Shown here: one piece after another, positions 24,772-33,807 of the stretch | Layout: each line of letters starts with the position of its first letter | Position numbering within the stretch: position 1 is the stretch's first letter | Assembly: GCA_964510225.1 (NCBI GenBank) | Contig: CAZEAN010000012.1 | Location: forward strand, 1 to 64,000 | Length of the DNA: 64,000 nucleotides | Source: CAZEAN01 sp964510225 | GTDB lineage: Bacteria; Planctomycetota; Planctomycetia; Isosphaerales; Isosphaeraceae | Reading direction: 5' to 3' | Translations under genes and position numbers: made by a program | Notes under the pieces: model-generated | The model's input: only the letters and a program-made list of their open reading frames with translations | The model's database searches: none | What the model was told of the DNA's origin: nothing

Positions 24772-25674
24772 ATGCTGCGAACCCGGCTTATGTTTGGGAT
24801 CCCGCTCATGGCGGGCTTTCTGCTCATCCTCACGCTGGATTCGTTTATCGTCCCTTGGTTTCCCCTCTGGTTCGCTACGATGGTGATTGTCATGACTCTC
24901 GCCGCGTCGGAGGTCGCGGCGATGCTCCGAAATACATCGATCCCACCTCCAACAGATCTAGTCATCGGAGGAGTCCTGGCGGTCGTTGTCTCTAATTGGG
25001 TTCCTCACATCGTTCCGAGTGCTGCTTCTGAGGTTGAATCGCTTGGCTCTGGCTTCGAAACACTCGCGTGGCCACTCTGGACTTTCGTTGCCGTGATGAT
25101 GACGACCTTTTTGGTCCAGAGCCTCCGACTGCAAGGCCGGGGGGAAGCAGTGAGTTCGATCGCGGGAACGTTATTTGCCGTTGCTTACTTGGGATTACTT
25201 GGGAGCTTTATGATCCAGACCCGTTGGGTCGAGGGACGCTACGGAGGGGTCGTTCCGCTCGGTGCATTGGTGATCACGGCAAAGGGCTCCGATACGGGTG
25301 CCTATCTTGTCGGGAAGCTAATTGGCAAACGACCCCTTTGGCCGAGTTTGAGCCCCAAGAAGACGATAGAAGGCGCGATTGGCGGATTTTTCTTCGGGAT
25401 CCTCGGTGCGTTACTCGTATTTGGGATTGCCGACACCGCCAACGCAATTAAAGTCAATCAGTCGATTAATTGGCTTCATGCGATCGGATTTGGTCTGACT
25501 GTGGGAACAGCAGCACTGCTTGGCGACTTGATGGAATCGATGATCAAGCGCGACTCCGAACAGAAAGACGCCTCATCTACAATCCCCGGATTCGGTGGCA
25601 TTCTTGATGTTATCGACTCGGTGCTTTTTGCTGGGCCTGTCGCTTACGGCTATCTAATGATCTCAGGTAGCTGA
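24772..25674 (+). CDS. cdsA: Phosphatidate cytidylyltransferase (CDP-diglyceride synthase)
   Basis: Integral membrane enzyme making CDP-diacylglycerol from phosphatidate and CTP. The 300-residue protein has about seven or eight hydrophobic segments, SDTGAYLVGKLIGKRP and SPKKTIEGAIGG, and near the C-terminus the family signature (SMIKRDSEQKDASSTIPGFGGILDVIDS). In the last motif His of PGHGG is Phe and D-R-x-D is D-V-I-D. It follows uppS, and together they supply lipid carriers and phospholipid precursors. Confidence 0.94.
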   Translation: MLRTRLMFGIPLMAGFLLILTLDSFIVPWFPLWFATMVIVMTLAASEVAAMLRNTSIPPPTDLVIGGVLAVVVSNWVPHIVPSAASEVESLGSGFETLAWPLWTFVAVMMTTFLVQSLRLQGRGEAVSSIAGTLFAVAYLGLLGSFMIQTRWVEGRYGGVVPLGALVITAKGSDTGAYLVGKLIGKRPLWPSLSPKKTIEGAIGGFFFGILGALLVFGIADTANAIKVNQSINWLHAIGFGLTVGTAALLGDLMESMIKRDSEQKDASSTIPGFGGILDVIDSVLFAGPVAYGYLMISGS

Positions 25675-25844
25675 CCGGTTTCATCGCTCTAACGCGGACA
25701 ACCACCAGGATTCAGTTCTTTGGATTGAAGAAGGAACCGTTGCAAGGTCGGATTGGTCCGAAACATAATACAATGAGATTTGATGACAAGAATGGGAATC
25801 GATTCGCCCAATGATCAGTCATCTCTGAGGTTAATGATTGCCGT

Positions 25845-26903
25845 ATGCAGGCAGTGACGATCCGGCTTGATGACCACAATGAGGAACTCGCGGTTTATGG
25901 AAGCCGTGATCAATTTCTCCGACAGATCCGCGATACTCTTGGGGTCCGAGTACTCGCAAGAAACGGACAACTCCGACTGGAAGGAGATTCCGATCGAGTT
26001 GATCGTGCCTCCAAGGTCGTCGAAGGGCTTCGGGGACGTTATCGGCGACAAGGTCTTGTCACCCCTCGAGACGTTCATGAAGCTCTTGAGGCCGTTTCTC
26101 AGATTGAAGCCGAAGGCCTCGGCCGCCCGAACGAAGGGCTGAAGTCGGGGGATCGGACAGTCCGACCCCGAACTGAAGGTCAAGCCGTCTACCTCGATGC
26201 TTTAAACTCTTCTCCCTTAGTATTTTGTGTCGGACCTGCTGGAACAGGAAAGACCTATTTGGCCGTCGCCGCTGCGGTTGCCAACCTCCGACGCGGAGAA
26301 ACCCGCAAAATTGTCTTGGTCCGACCCGCGGTCGAAGCCGGGGAGCGCCTCGGATTTCTTCCAGGAGATCTCGAAGCCAAGATCAATCCCTACCTGAGAC
26401 CTCTGCTCGATGCGCTCCGTGACCTCATGCCCTACGAACAGCTCCGGCGTTACATGGGAAACGATCTCATCGAGATCGCCCCCTTGGCCTACATGAGAGG
26501 TAGGACCCTGAACGATGCAACGATCATTATGGATGAAGGTCAGAATGCGACGATTAGTCAGATGAAAATGTTCTTAACAAGAATGGGAGCGAATGCACGA
26601 ATCGTCGTGACTGGTGATACAACCCAAGTTGACCTCGATCCGACGGTCATAAACGGACTCTCTGACGCGGTGCAGCGACTCGAAGGAATTGAGGGGGTTG
26701 CCGTCGTCCGACTCAAAAAGGAAGACATCGTCCGACACCCATTAGTTCAAGCGATCGTCGACGCGTACGAAGACCCTGAGAGTAGCCTGCCAACAGAATC
26801 AAGTGCTGATGCAGGCCCCGTATTGGATCGTGATCACGACGATCAGGAGAAAGAGACTTCCGCCAAAGGGATAAGTACAGATCCTGCGTCGGGTGGAGCG
26901 TGA
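25845..26903 (+). CDS. PhoH family ATPase
   Basis: A 352-residue protein with an N-terminal KH-like segment (about 1-75, RLEGDSDRVDRASKVVEGL) and a PhoH ATPase domain. Walker A is GPAGTGKT (about 129-136), Walker B region IIMDEGQNAT, and the sensor-like VVTGDTTQVDL. The C-terminus is acidic and poorly conserved. PhoH proteins are linked to RNA metabolism; biochemical role is unsettled. It is first in a tight plus-strand run and its stop overlaps the possible GTG start of the next gene. The phoH-yqfF-ybeY order is conserved widely, notably in Firmicutes. Confidence 0.92.
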   Translation: MQAVTIRLDDHNEELAVYGSRDQFLRQIRDTLGVRVLARNGQLRLEGDSDRVDRASKVVEGLRGRYRRQGLVTPRDVHEALEAVSQIEAEGLGRPNEGLKSGDRTVRPRTEGQAVYLDALNSSPLVFCVGPAGTGKTYLAVAAAVANLRRGETRKIVLVRPAVEAGERLGFLPGDLEAKINPYLRPLLDALRDLMPYEQLRRYMGNDLIEIAPLAYMRGRTLNDATIIMDEGQNATISQMKMFLTRMGANARIVVTGDTTQVDLDPTVINGLSDAVQRLEGIEGVAVVRLKKEDIVRHPLVQAIVDAYEDPESSLPTESSADAGPVLDRDHDDQEKETSAKGISTDPASGGA

Positions 26904-26908
26904 CCCTA

Positions 26909-29149
26909 ATGGCCAATGGTCGTCGCAAAGTGAAGCATCCGAGGGCGCAACTACGGCCCTCCGATCCGATCAATCACCGTCGAGTCCACCGTCAGCGACT
27001 CCGGCGTCAGATCATTAGCCTGATCCCGGTTATCTTGGCTGTCCCTCTCGTTGCGGCGATTGTGGCGGGATCGGGTCCACCCTTTACGTATCGGATTGGT
27101 CAGCGTCCCGAGAAAGACCTCCGGGTTTCTGTCGAGCAGTTCCAGCGCTTCAATAGTGTCCGAACAAGCCAAGCCCGTGACCTCGCCGCCAAGCAGGTCC
27201 CACCCGTCTTCCAGAACGACCCAGCACCCATCCTTGAGCTTAGAAATCAATTTCATAATCTCCTTGAGTCTATTGCAAGGACGAAACCTACTTCCCTTGA
27301 CCTCCTACCCAAGGGTTCGGCTGAACTCTGGGTCCTTGAGCAGGAGGACTTACAACGAATCCGGGAAGCTGTTGAGAACGAGACAGACCTGGTCGAACTT
27401 CTTGAACAGGTCGACTCCGCCTTCGAACCCTTGATCAAGCACGGCGTCCTCCCTATAGGTGCTTTGGGGTCACTTGAAAAGGAATCGTCGAGCAAGATCC
27501 AAGTGCATCATCCCGCAAGTGTGGAGAATGTGGATCGAGACCTTGTGATTCCAGAACGTCTCGCGCAACCGGACGGCCCCGTCGCTGAAGCGTTTGTCGC
27601 GCAGTTCAACGACCCAGTTCTCGGAGACCTTCTCTTCAGATTAGTTGGGAACCGACTTACCCGGATTTCAACTCTCAGTCTCGATGAACTCGAAACCGAC
27701 AACCTACGTACGACTGCCCGCGAAACGGTAGGAGACCAATTTGACACATTCTACCGCGGGAATCTGTTGGTTGAGCAAGGGACGCTGATCGACGAAGAGC
27801 AACTCGAACTTCTCCGACTGGAGCATCGAGAGAGGCTCAGTACAATGGGGATCACTTCAAAGGTCAAACGAGCAGCTTCGATCTTAGTGCTCATCAGCGC
27901 CCTCTTCGGTTTGATGGGGATCTATATTAGCCGTTATGAGCCTCGGGTCGCGCGATCCCCGGCTCGGATCGCAACCCTCTGTATCGCTGCGATTATTGGA
28001 CTTGGCCTCGCAAGGCTCCTCGCCCTCTGGATCTGGAGCGCGGAGTTGATCCCGATCGCCTTGATCGCGATGACACTCGCAATTGCTTACAATCCACTGC
28101 TCTCTCTTGTCTTTGTTTTCGGGACGTCGTTGCTCCTCTGTATGTCCACAGGGCAAGGACTTAGCTATCTGATCGTCTTGATTGGTGGGACTGCTGCCGG
28201 CGTGATGCTCCTCCGCGAAGTCAGGACCCGGACCAAACCGATCCTTGTTGGCGTGGTTGCGGGCGTTACTTACGCGGTTCTGAGCGCGGCCTCGGGGGTC
28301 TGGCAGAATCAATCGATTCAATTGATCGTGACCGAAAGTGCCATGCGGGCGTCGTGGGGGTTACTCTCGGGCTTCCTCCTGCTTGGTTGCCTCCCCTTTG
28401 CCGAGCGTGCCTTTGGCTTGATGACGGGGATTAGCTTACTTGAGCTTGGCGACGTGACCCATCCGTTGATCCAGCAACTTGTCCGTCGTGCACCGGGAAC
28501 ACACAATCACTCGATCACGGTAGGGACCATTGCGGAATCGGCTGCGAAGACGGTTGGAGCGGATGCCCTGCTCGTTCGGATCGGTGCCTACTTTCACGAT
28601 ATCGGGAAGATGGTCAAGCCACACTATTTTATTGAAAACCAGGTCCCTGGAGGACCAAACCGACACGAGAATCTAGCACCGGCGATGAGCACTCTGATCA
28701 TCATTGGCCATGTGAAAGATGGTGCAGAACTCGGAAGACAACACCATCTTCCGGAACGGATCATCGATCTGATCGAACAACATCACGGTACGACCCTCGT
28801 CGAGTACTTCTATCACCGGGCGAATCAACAACGGGTCGAGGACGACCGCCCAGGAATCGTCCAGGAAAGTGCCTTCCGATATCCAGGCCCCAAGCCTCAA
28901 TCCAAAGAAGCGGCGATTTTGATGATGGCTGACGGTGTTGAAAGTGCCAGTAGGACCCTCTTCGATCCGACACCGGCTCGACTTGAAGGTCTTGTCAGCG
29001 CCATTGTGGACAAACGGTTACGTGATGGCCAATTCGATGAATCTGACTTAACGCTCCGCGACATCGCCACTATCCGTGAGAGTCTTATTAAATCCTTGAT
29101 CGCCATTTATCACGGTCGGGTGACTTACCCCGAACAACGAACCGCCTAA
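26909..29149 (+). CDS. 7TMR-HDED family membrane HD phosphohydrolase, PgpH/YqfF-like
   Basis: A 746-residue membrane protein: one N-terminal span (LIPVILAVPLVAAIVAGS), a large extracytoplasmic 7TMR-HDED region (to about residue 320), about seven transmembrane helices (about 320-510), and a cytoplasmic HD domain with HNHSITVGTIAESAA, YFHDIGKM and HH.GT segments. In Listeria PgpH of this family degrades cyclic di-AMP; that substrate here is inference. The HD motif is intact. The start may be GTG at 26900 (overlapping the phoH stop) or ATG at 26909; the ATG has the better 10-base spacing from GGAG. It overlaps ybeY by one base (TAATG). Confidence 0.92.
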   Translation: MANGRRKVKHPRAQLRPSDPINHRRVHRQRLRRQIISLIPVILAVPLVAAIVAGSGPPFTYRIGQRPEKDLRVSVEQFQRFNSVRTSQARDLAAKQVPPVFQNDPAPILELRNQFHNLLESIARTKPTSLDLLPKGSAELWVLEQEDLQRIREAVENETDLVELLEQVDSAFEPLIKHGVLPIGALGSLEKESSSKIQVHHPASVENVDRDLVIPERLAQPDGPVAEAFVAQFNDPVLGDLLFRLVGNRLTRISTLSLDELETDNLRTTARETVGDQFDTFYRGNLLVEQGTLIDEEQLELLRLEHRERLSTMGITSKVKRAASILVLISALFGLMGIYISRYEPRVARSPARIATLCIAAIIGLGLARLLALWIWSAELIPIALIAMTLAIAYNPLLSLVFVFGTSLLLCMSTGQGLSYLIVLIGGTAAGVMLLREVRTRTKPILVGVVAGVTYAVLSAASGVWQNQSIQLIVTESAMRASWGLLSGFLLLGCLPFAERAFGLMTGISLLELGDVTHPLIQQLVRRAPGTHNHSITVGTIAESAAKTVGADALLVRIGAYFHDIGKMVKPHYFIENQVPGGPNRHENLAPAMSTLIIIGHVKDGAELGRQHHLPERIIDLIEQHHGTTLVEYFYHRANQQRVEDDRPGIVQESAFRYPGPKPQSKEAAILMMADGVESASRTLFDPTPARLEGLVSAIVDKRLRDGQFDESDLTLRDIATIRESLIKSLIAIYHGRVTYPEQRTA

Positions 29150-29688
29150 TGGACGACCTCGACTTCTCAACCAAATCGACGCGAGAGTGTAGCCTGATCG
29201 TCGAACTTAGTAATACTCAAGCAATCCTTTCGATCGAGCCCGATCGACTGATTGAAACCGCTACTCAGGTCCTTGCGCTTGAAGGACTCGGCGCGGCTCA
29301 GCTTTCCTTGGTGCTTGTCGACGATCGTGAGATTCAAGCAATCAATCGTCAGTACCTTCAACATGATGACGCTACCGACATCATTACCTTTCCGATCTCC
29401 GAACCGGACGAGGAACCACTCGTTGGTGAGCTTGTGATCTCGACCGAAACCGCAGTTCGAGTTTCTCACGAGCGTGGGGTTGACCCCTGGAGCGAGTTGA
29501 CGCTCTATGTCGTCCACGGAATCCTCCATCTCACTGGCTTTGACGATCATTCCCCCGAAGATCGACTGCGGATGCGTGCACGCGAACAACTGATCCTCGA
29601 TCAACTCGGTGTTGAATTCGATCGCTCCGATCATTCTCCGCGCACTGATGCCTCGGCGGGACGGGAGAGAGTCTCGTGTTTGGACTAA
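29149..29688 (+). CDS. ybeY: Endoribonuclease YbeY (rRNA maturation factor)
   Basis: Zinc-dependent RNase involved in 16S rRNA 3'-end maturation and ribosome quality control. Its 179 residues carry the family signature HGILHLTGFDDHSPED, with three histidines for zinc, and the preceding DDATDIITFP and GELVIS segments. The C-terminus is about 20 residues longer than in E. coli. The start ATG overlaps the upstream stop by one base, and the gene's 3' end overlaps the next gene by 13 bases, so translation is probably coupled. Confidence 0.95.
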   Translation: MDDLDFSTKSTRECSLIVELSNTQAILSIEPDRLIETATQVLALEGLGAAQLSLVLVDDREIQAINRQYLQHDDATDIITFPISEPDEEPLVGELVISTETAVRVSHERGVDPWSELTLYVVHGILHLTGFDDHSPEDRLRMRAREQLILDQLGVEFDRSDHSPRTDASAGRERVSCLD

Positions 29689-30989
29689 TCGTCGGCTCGG
29701 TTCTTCTCGGAGGTCTGAGCCTCGGTGCACTCTGCTGGTTTACGGTGACGGTCGGGCTCCACCGGGCGCTCATGACCTATTCCCGGAGCCGATTGGAGTC
29801 CATCGGTGCCTCGGAAGAGCGGGTTGAGCAGATCGAATCTGAGTGGGATCAGACGGAACGAGCCGTCGTCATTCATAACTTCATGGCGGGGTTGCTTTTC
29901 GCCATCCTTGTTGGAATCCAATTCTTAGGAGCTCAGCAGCTCGGCTCGAGGATTTACACGATCTCCGGTTGGGTTCTCCTCACGGTAACGCTTCGGATCG
30001 TCGGAGGCGTCATCGGCCGGGTGTTCGCAGAATCCTTGCTCTTACGAGCTTGGTCGCTCGCCCTGAGTCTTCGGAGTCTGGCAGCGCCTTTAATGAGTGT
30101 CGGTAATTCGCTTGAATCCTATGTGCGGAGCCGTTCGGGATCTCGAGGCTTGAACAAACCAAGACCCGCGAGCGTTGAGGTCGAATTTCCTGATCATCAA
30201 GTAACTCGTAATGATGATCCCCACGATCATGAGCTGACCGAGGCGACGCGAGAGCGTCTCGAAAAACTCATCAAACTCGAAAAGCGTGACGTTGGTGAGA
30301 TCATGACGCCGAAGTCATCGATCATCTTGCTTCCAGCGAACGCGACAGCTCCCGAAGCGGCACGGGCACTCGTAGGCTCGGGACACAGTAGGATCCCACT
30401 TTTCGGAGAAACGCGAGATGACATCATCGGTGTTCTTTATGCAAAAGATCTCTTTGCAGATTTGATTGATGGCACTCCCCTGAGTGAGATCAGGATCAGG
30501 CAAATCGCGAAGCCCCCGCTCTGTGTTCCCGAGACGAAACGTGCGTCGGATCTCATCGTGGAGATGCAATTGCTCCGAATCCACCTCGCAATTGTCCTCG
30601 ATGAATATGGGGGCGTCTCTGGTCTGGTCACGCTTGAAGATCTTCTCGAAGAGTTCCTGGGTTCGATCGACGACGAGCATGACATCCCAACGCCGTCCGA
30701 CCCCTTGGTCCAGCTCGATGATGACTGCTTCGAGGTCGATGGCACGATGAATCTCGAAGAGATCAACGAGCGCCTTCGACTTGAGATTCCTACCGATCGA
30801 CACTTCCAGACGATCGGTGGCTTCGTCTTCGATGCCGTCGGGCACCTACCAGAACCTGGGGCAACGCTCGCACGAGATGGTATTGAATTTACGATTATAG
30901 AAGTGATTGATAATTCGATTCGACGCCTCAAGATGAATCTCCGACCACAACTAACGGTGGGTGAAAACGAAGGCAGAACCACCGATTGA
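29676..30989 (+). CDS. HlyC/CorC family membrane protein with CBS domains
   Basis: A 437-residue protein of the CNNM/CorC type. The N-terminal half has a DUF21-like set of membrane segments (about 1-20, 65-90, 95-145), followed by a CBS pair (about 205-330: RDVGEIMTPKSSIILL, GHSRIPLF, IIGVLYAKDLF, LAIVLDEYGGVSGLVTLEDLLEEFLG) and a C-terminal CorC/HlyC transporter-associated domain (DDDCFEVDGTMNLEEIN). Such proteins are linked to Mg2+ or Co2+ efflux. The GTG start at 29676 lies inside ybeY and has GGGAGA about six bases upstream. Confidence 0.9.
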   Translation: MFGLIVGSVLLGGLSLGALCWFTVTVGLHRALMTYSRSRLESIGASEERVEQIESEWDQTERAVVIHNFMAGLLFAILVGIQFLGAQQLGSRIYTISGWVLLTVTLRIVGGVIGRVFAESLLLRAWSLALSLRSLAAPLMSVGNSLESYVRSRSGSRGLNKPRPASVEVEFPDHQVTRNDDPHDHELTEATRERLEKLIKLEKRDVGEIMTPKSSIILLPANATAPEAARALVGSGHSRIPLFGETRDDIIGVLYAKDLFADLIDGTPLSEIRIRQIAKPPLCVPETKRASDLIVEMQLLRIHLAIVLDEYGGVSGLVTLEDLLEEFLGSIDDEHDIPTPSDPLVQLDDDCFEVDGTMNLEEINERLRLEIPTDRHFQTIGGFVFDAVGHLPEPGATLARDGIEFTIIEVIDNSIRRLKMNLRPQLTVGENEGRTTD

Positions 30990-31051
30990 AGCCGAGTAAG
31001 TCCCGCTTAAGCTTTTGATCTTGGGACGTCGGACGACGGGATTCCAATCCG

Positions 31052-31825
31052 ATGGTTGTGGCTCCGAGACGAACGCTGGCACTCGTGACCCGATCAGTGG
31101 ACGTTTTCGAAAGCAGTCGTGTACTGACACTTTTTACGCGCGAGCTTGGAAAAATCGGTGTCTTGGCGAAGGGAGCGAGGCGTCTTAAGTCTCCGTTCCA
31201 ATCTTCACTTGACTTGCTCAGCCTCTGCGATATCGTGCTTCTTCAGAAACGGTCGGAATCGCTCGACCTGCTTACCGAGGCGGTTTTAGTGGAGCGATTC
31301 GAGGATCTCAGGTCTGTCCCGGCCGCGTTCTATGCGGGTTGTTATATCGCCGAATTGCTTGAGGTGCTCAGCGGGAACGAAGACCCGCATCCTAAGCTGT
31401 TCGACGCAGCTCGCGTGACGCTCAGGAATCTCGGCGACGCGGAGATCCGCCCCATCCGGGTCCTCCGATTCGAGCTTGCCTGCTTGCGAGAGCTCGGATT
31501 GATGCCAACGCTTCAGTCATGTGTCCATTGTGGAACCGAGGTCATCCCCAGAAATGATCGTGTTTCATTTGGACTGGCGACGGGCGGTGTGCTTTGTCAA
31601 CGTTGCCTCCCTGGTCAACCTCATGTCACGGTCCTTTCAAGCAAGGCCCTCAGTGCGATCCGAGATCTTGGATCGCCCGGACCGTCTTGGCGATCGTTGG
31701 CAAGTGATCAGGAGACACGTTGGGAAGTCCGTCAAGCCGTCGGCGCAATGATTGGTCATCTCAACGGAAGAGAGCCTCGATTGCTACGCACCGTGGAGGC
31801 AGATTGTCGGATCGGCCCGAAGTAA
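31052..31825 (+). CDS. recO: DNA repair protein RecO
   Basis: Loads RecA on gapped DNA with RecR and anneals SSB-coated strands. The 257-residue protein has the RecO OB-fold N-terminus (ALVTRSVDVFESSRVLTLFTRELGKIGVLAKGARR region) and a C-terminal zinc site of four Cys: CVHCG at about 157-161 and CQRC about 30 residues later. Length and layout match RecO. It lies 62 bases behind the CorC-like gene in the same run. recR is not in the window. Confidence 0.92.
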   Translation: MVVAPRRTLALVTRSVDVFESSRVLTLFTRELGKIGVLAKGARRLKSPFQSSLDLLSLCDIVLLQKRSESLDLLTEAVLVERFEDLRSVPAAFYAGCYIAELLEVLSGNEDPHPKLFDAARVTLRNLGDAEIRPIRVLRFELACLRELGLMPTLQSCVHCGTEVIPRNDRVSFGLATGGVLCQRCLPGQPHVTVLSSKALSAIRDLGSPGPSWRSLASDQETRWEVRQAVGAMIGHLNGREPRLLRTVEADCRIGPK

Positions 31826-31870
31826 CCGGCCGATGCTACTTTTTTCGGAACCCGACGGAGCCTGACACGG

Positions 31871-33184
31871 ATGTTCAAATCTCGGAGGAACCAACGAGTC
31901 GGCCGATCCGCCGCCCTCCAGATCGTGCTGATCACCATCGTTAGCGTGGCCTGCGGTTGTCAAAGCGGACCGTTTAAGTCACTCAAGCAGGCGTACCAAG
32001 ATCCGTCCGCCCAGAAAAGCCACGCACCTGACGCACTCCTCTCCCGATGGATCGGTAAAACGCCGGTCGATCCTGCGATCACCAAGGCCGGAGGCCTTAC
32101 CTTGGGTCCGGATGGTTGGGTCGATCAAGATCCCGCTCATACCGACGTACTCCTGAGCGAGTTCGAGGCTGCAGAAACGCTCTATCTAAAGGGTGAACTC
32201 AACGAAGCGGAGCGGGCCTTCGGTCGGATCGCTCGGAAGGAGCGTTCTCCCGAGATCCGGCTCTTCAAGGAAGAGCAGCTCCTGGGCTCGAGCAATCAAG
32301 GTGGATCACCTTGGCGGATGAAGGCGCTCTACTATCTTGGGGAAATCCGATTCCGGACCGGACGCTATGTTCAAGCTCATCGGACCTTCGAGCAACTCAT
32401 CAATGAGTTTCCGGGTACACCTCACTTGGACGAAGCCGTTGCCCGGGAATTCCAGATTGCGCAGATCTGGCTCAATCAAGTTGCCCCGAATGAAGATCAA
32501 CCCCCTCTTCCCTGGCAAGCTCGCTTTACAGGTGGCCTTCCGATCCTCGACACCGGCGGATCAGCGGTCGAGGTCCTCAACGATGTCCGGATGAATTCCT
32601 ATGACGGACCGCTCGCCGATGACGCTGTCAAACTCATCGCTGATCACTACGAGCGCTTTGGCAACTATGAGCAAGCAGCGTATTACTATGATCAGATGGC
32701 TGATGAGTATCCCAAGAGTCCGCTTCTTCATGAGGCGATCGTCAGTGGTGTCGACGCGAAGTTGAACGCGTATCTCGGCCCACACTACGATTTCAGTCAG
32801 CTTGAGGAAGCTCGGGAGTCGGCACAGCGAGCGCTCCGGCTCTTCCCCGAACGACAGGCAAGCACCGGAGACAGTCTCTACCACAAGATGGACCTGATCG
32901 AAGACCAAGCTGCAGAACGTGACTATGAGCAAGGTCTTCATTACCAGAGTTCGGGCTATGCGACTTCCGCCGAATTCCTCTACTCGGGAATCATCGCGAA
33001 GTGGCCAAAGAGCGAATGGGCTGACAAAGCGAAGCTTCGACTCGTCGAGGTCGCTCGGATGCCTCGTCGCAAAGCCGCACCCTCGACGATCTGGAACCTC
33101 TCCGAAGGAGGCAATCCGTACAGTCAAGGGATCAGTTCCAACAATGCCGGCTTCATTGGACCGGGCGGCGCGGCTGGCCCCTGA
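31871..33184 (+). CDS. TPR lipoprotein, BamD/YfiO-like
   Basis: A 437-residue protein with a signal peptide and Cys-containing cleavage region (VACGCQSG, about residues 27-34), so probably a lipoprotein, though neither Cys has an ideal lipobox. Repeated helical units follow: AETLYLKGELNEAERAFGR, RTGRYVQAHRTFEQL, YERFGNYEQAAYYYDQM and SGYATSAEFLYSGII, spaced as tetratricopeptide repeats, with INEFPGTPHLDEA typical of BamD-like proteins. It probably acts at the outer membrane. Placement next to an LptE-like gene fits envelope assembly. Alternative: a generic TPR scaffold. Confidence 0.72.
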   Translation: MFKSRRNQRVGRSAALQIVLITIVSVACGCQSGPFKSLKQAYQDPSAQKSHAPDALLSRWIGKTPVDPAITKAGGLTLGPDGWVDQDPAHTDVLLSEFEAAETLYLKGELNEAERAFGRIARKERSPEIRLFKEEQLLGSSNQGGSPWRMKALYYLGEIRFRTGRYVQAHRTFEQLINEFPGTPHLDEAVAREFQIAQIWLNQVAPNEDQPPLPWQARFTGGLPILDTGGSAVEVLNDVRMNSYDGPLADDAVKLIADHYERFGNYEQAAYYYDQMADEYPKSPLLHEAIVSGVDAKLNAYLGPHYDFSQLEEARESAQRALRLFPERQASTGDSLYHKMDLIEDQAAERDYEQGLHYQSSGYATSAEFLYSGIIAKWPKSEWADKAKLRLVEVARMPRRKAAPSTIWNLSEGGNPYSQGISSNNAGFIGPGGAAGP

Positions 33185-33191
33185 TCACCCT

Positions 33192-33217
33192 GATCTGATA
33201 CCGATATGGATCAGATC
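33192..33217 (+). repeat. Intercistronic inverted repeat
   Basis: GATCTGAT (33192-33199) and ATCAGATC (33210-33217) form an 8-bp perfect stem with a 10-base loop in the 69-base gap between the TPR lipoprotein gene and the lptE-like gene. No U-tract follows. It could stabilise mRNA ends or attenuate downstream expression. Confidence 0.5.
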
Positions 33218-33253
33218 GAAGGAAGAATCTCTTTCATTCCAGGGGGTTGAGTC

Positions 33254-33775
33254 ATGATATCCAGGTCGCTCACCCGTTTCAGTACGATCGGTTTACTCCT
33301 CCTCATCGCAATTGGAAGTGGTTGCCGCTCTTATTCGTTAAGGTCGCCCTACGATCGTTCGATCGAGACAGTCTACGTACCGATCTTCCAGTCCGATTCG
33401 TTCCGAGAAGGGATCAACCTCGAACTCACGAGGGCTGTTCAGGAAGAAATCCGCAAACGGACACCGTATCGGGTGGTTACCAATCCCAACGAAGCAGACA
33501 CCATACTTTCCGGGACCGTGCTCTATGCCAACAAGAACGTCCGGGTAGTCACTCCGAACAACCTCCCGCGCGAGATTTTTGGTGAGATTACGGTTGAGGT
33601 CAGTTGGGAAGACATCCGGGGAGGCGTCAATCCCGACGAACCTCCCGCAACCGTCCGAGTCACTCAATCGACTCCGTTCTACAAAGAAATCGGCGAAACG
33701 AGTACGATTGCTTACGACCGCGTCGTCGCTCAACTCGCTCGTGATATCGTCAATATGATGGAAGCGCGTTGGTAA
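33254..33775 (+). CDS. LptE-like outer-membrane lipoprotein
   Basis: A 173-residue protein with a lipoprotein signal (LLLLIAIGSGC, C24). The mature part matches the LptE/LPS-assembly fold pattern: YVPIFQSDSFREGINLELTRAVQEEI near the start, then ADTILSGTVL and strands up to EVSWED, and AYDRVVAQLARDIVNMME at the end. LptE plugs the LptD barrel that inserts LPS; lptD is not in the window. ATG at 33254 has AGGGGG about seven bases upstream. Presence supports a Gram-negative-type outer membrane. Confidence 0.8.
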   Translation: MISRSLTRFSTIGLLLLIAIGSGCRSYSLRSPYDRSIETVYVPIFQSDSFREGINLELTRAVQEEIRKRTPYRVVTNPNEADTILSGTVLYANKNVRVVTPNNLPREIFGEITVEVSWEDIRGGVNPDEPPATVRVTQSTPFYKEIGETSTIAYDRVVAQLARDIVNMMEARW

Positions 33776-33807
33776 CTGCGGACCCATCATTATTCTCCGG
33801 GGTTTTC

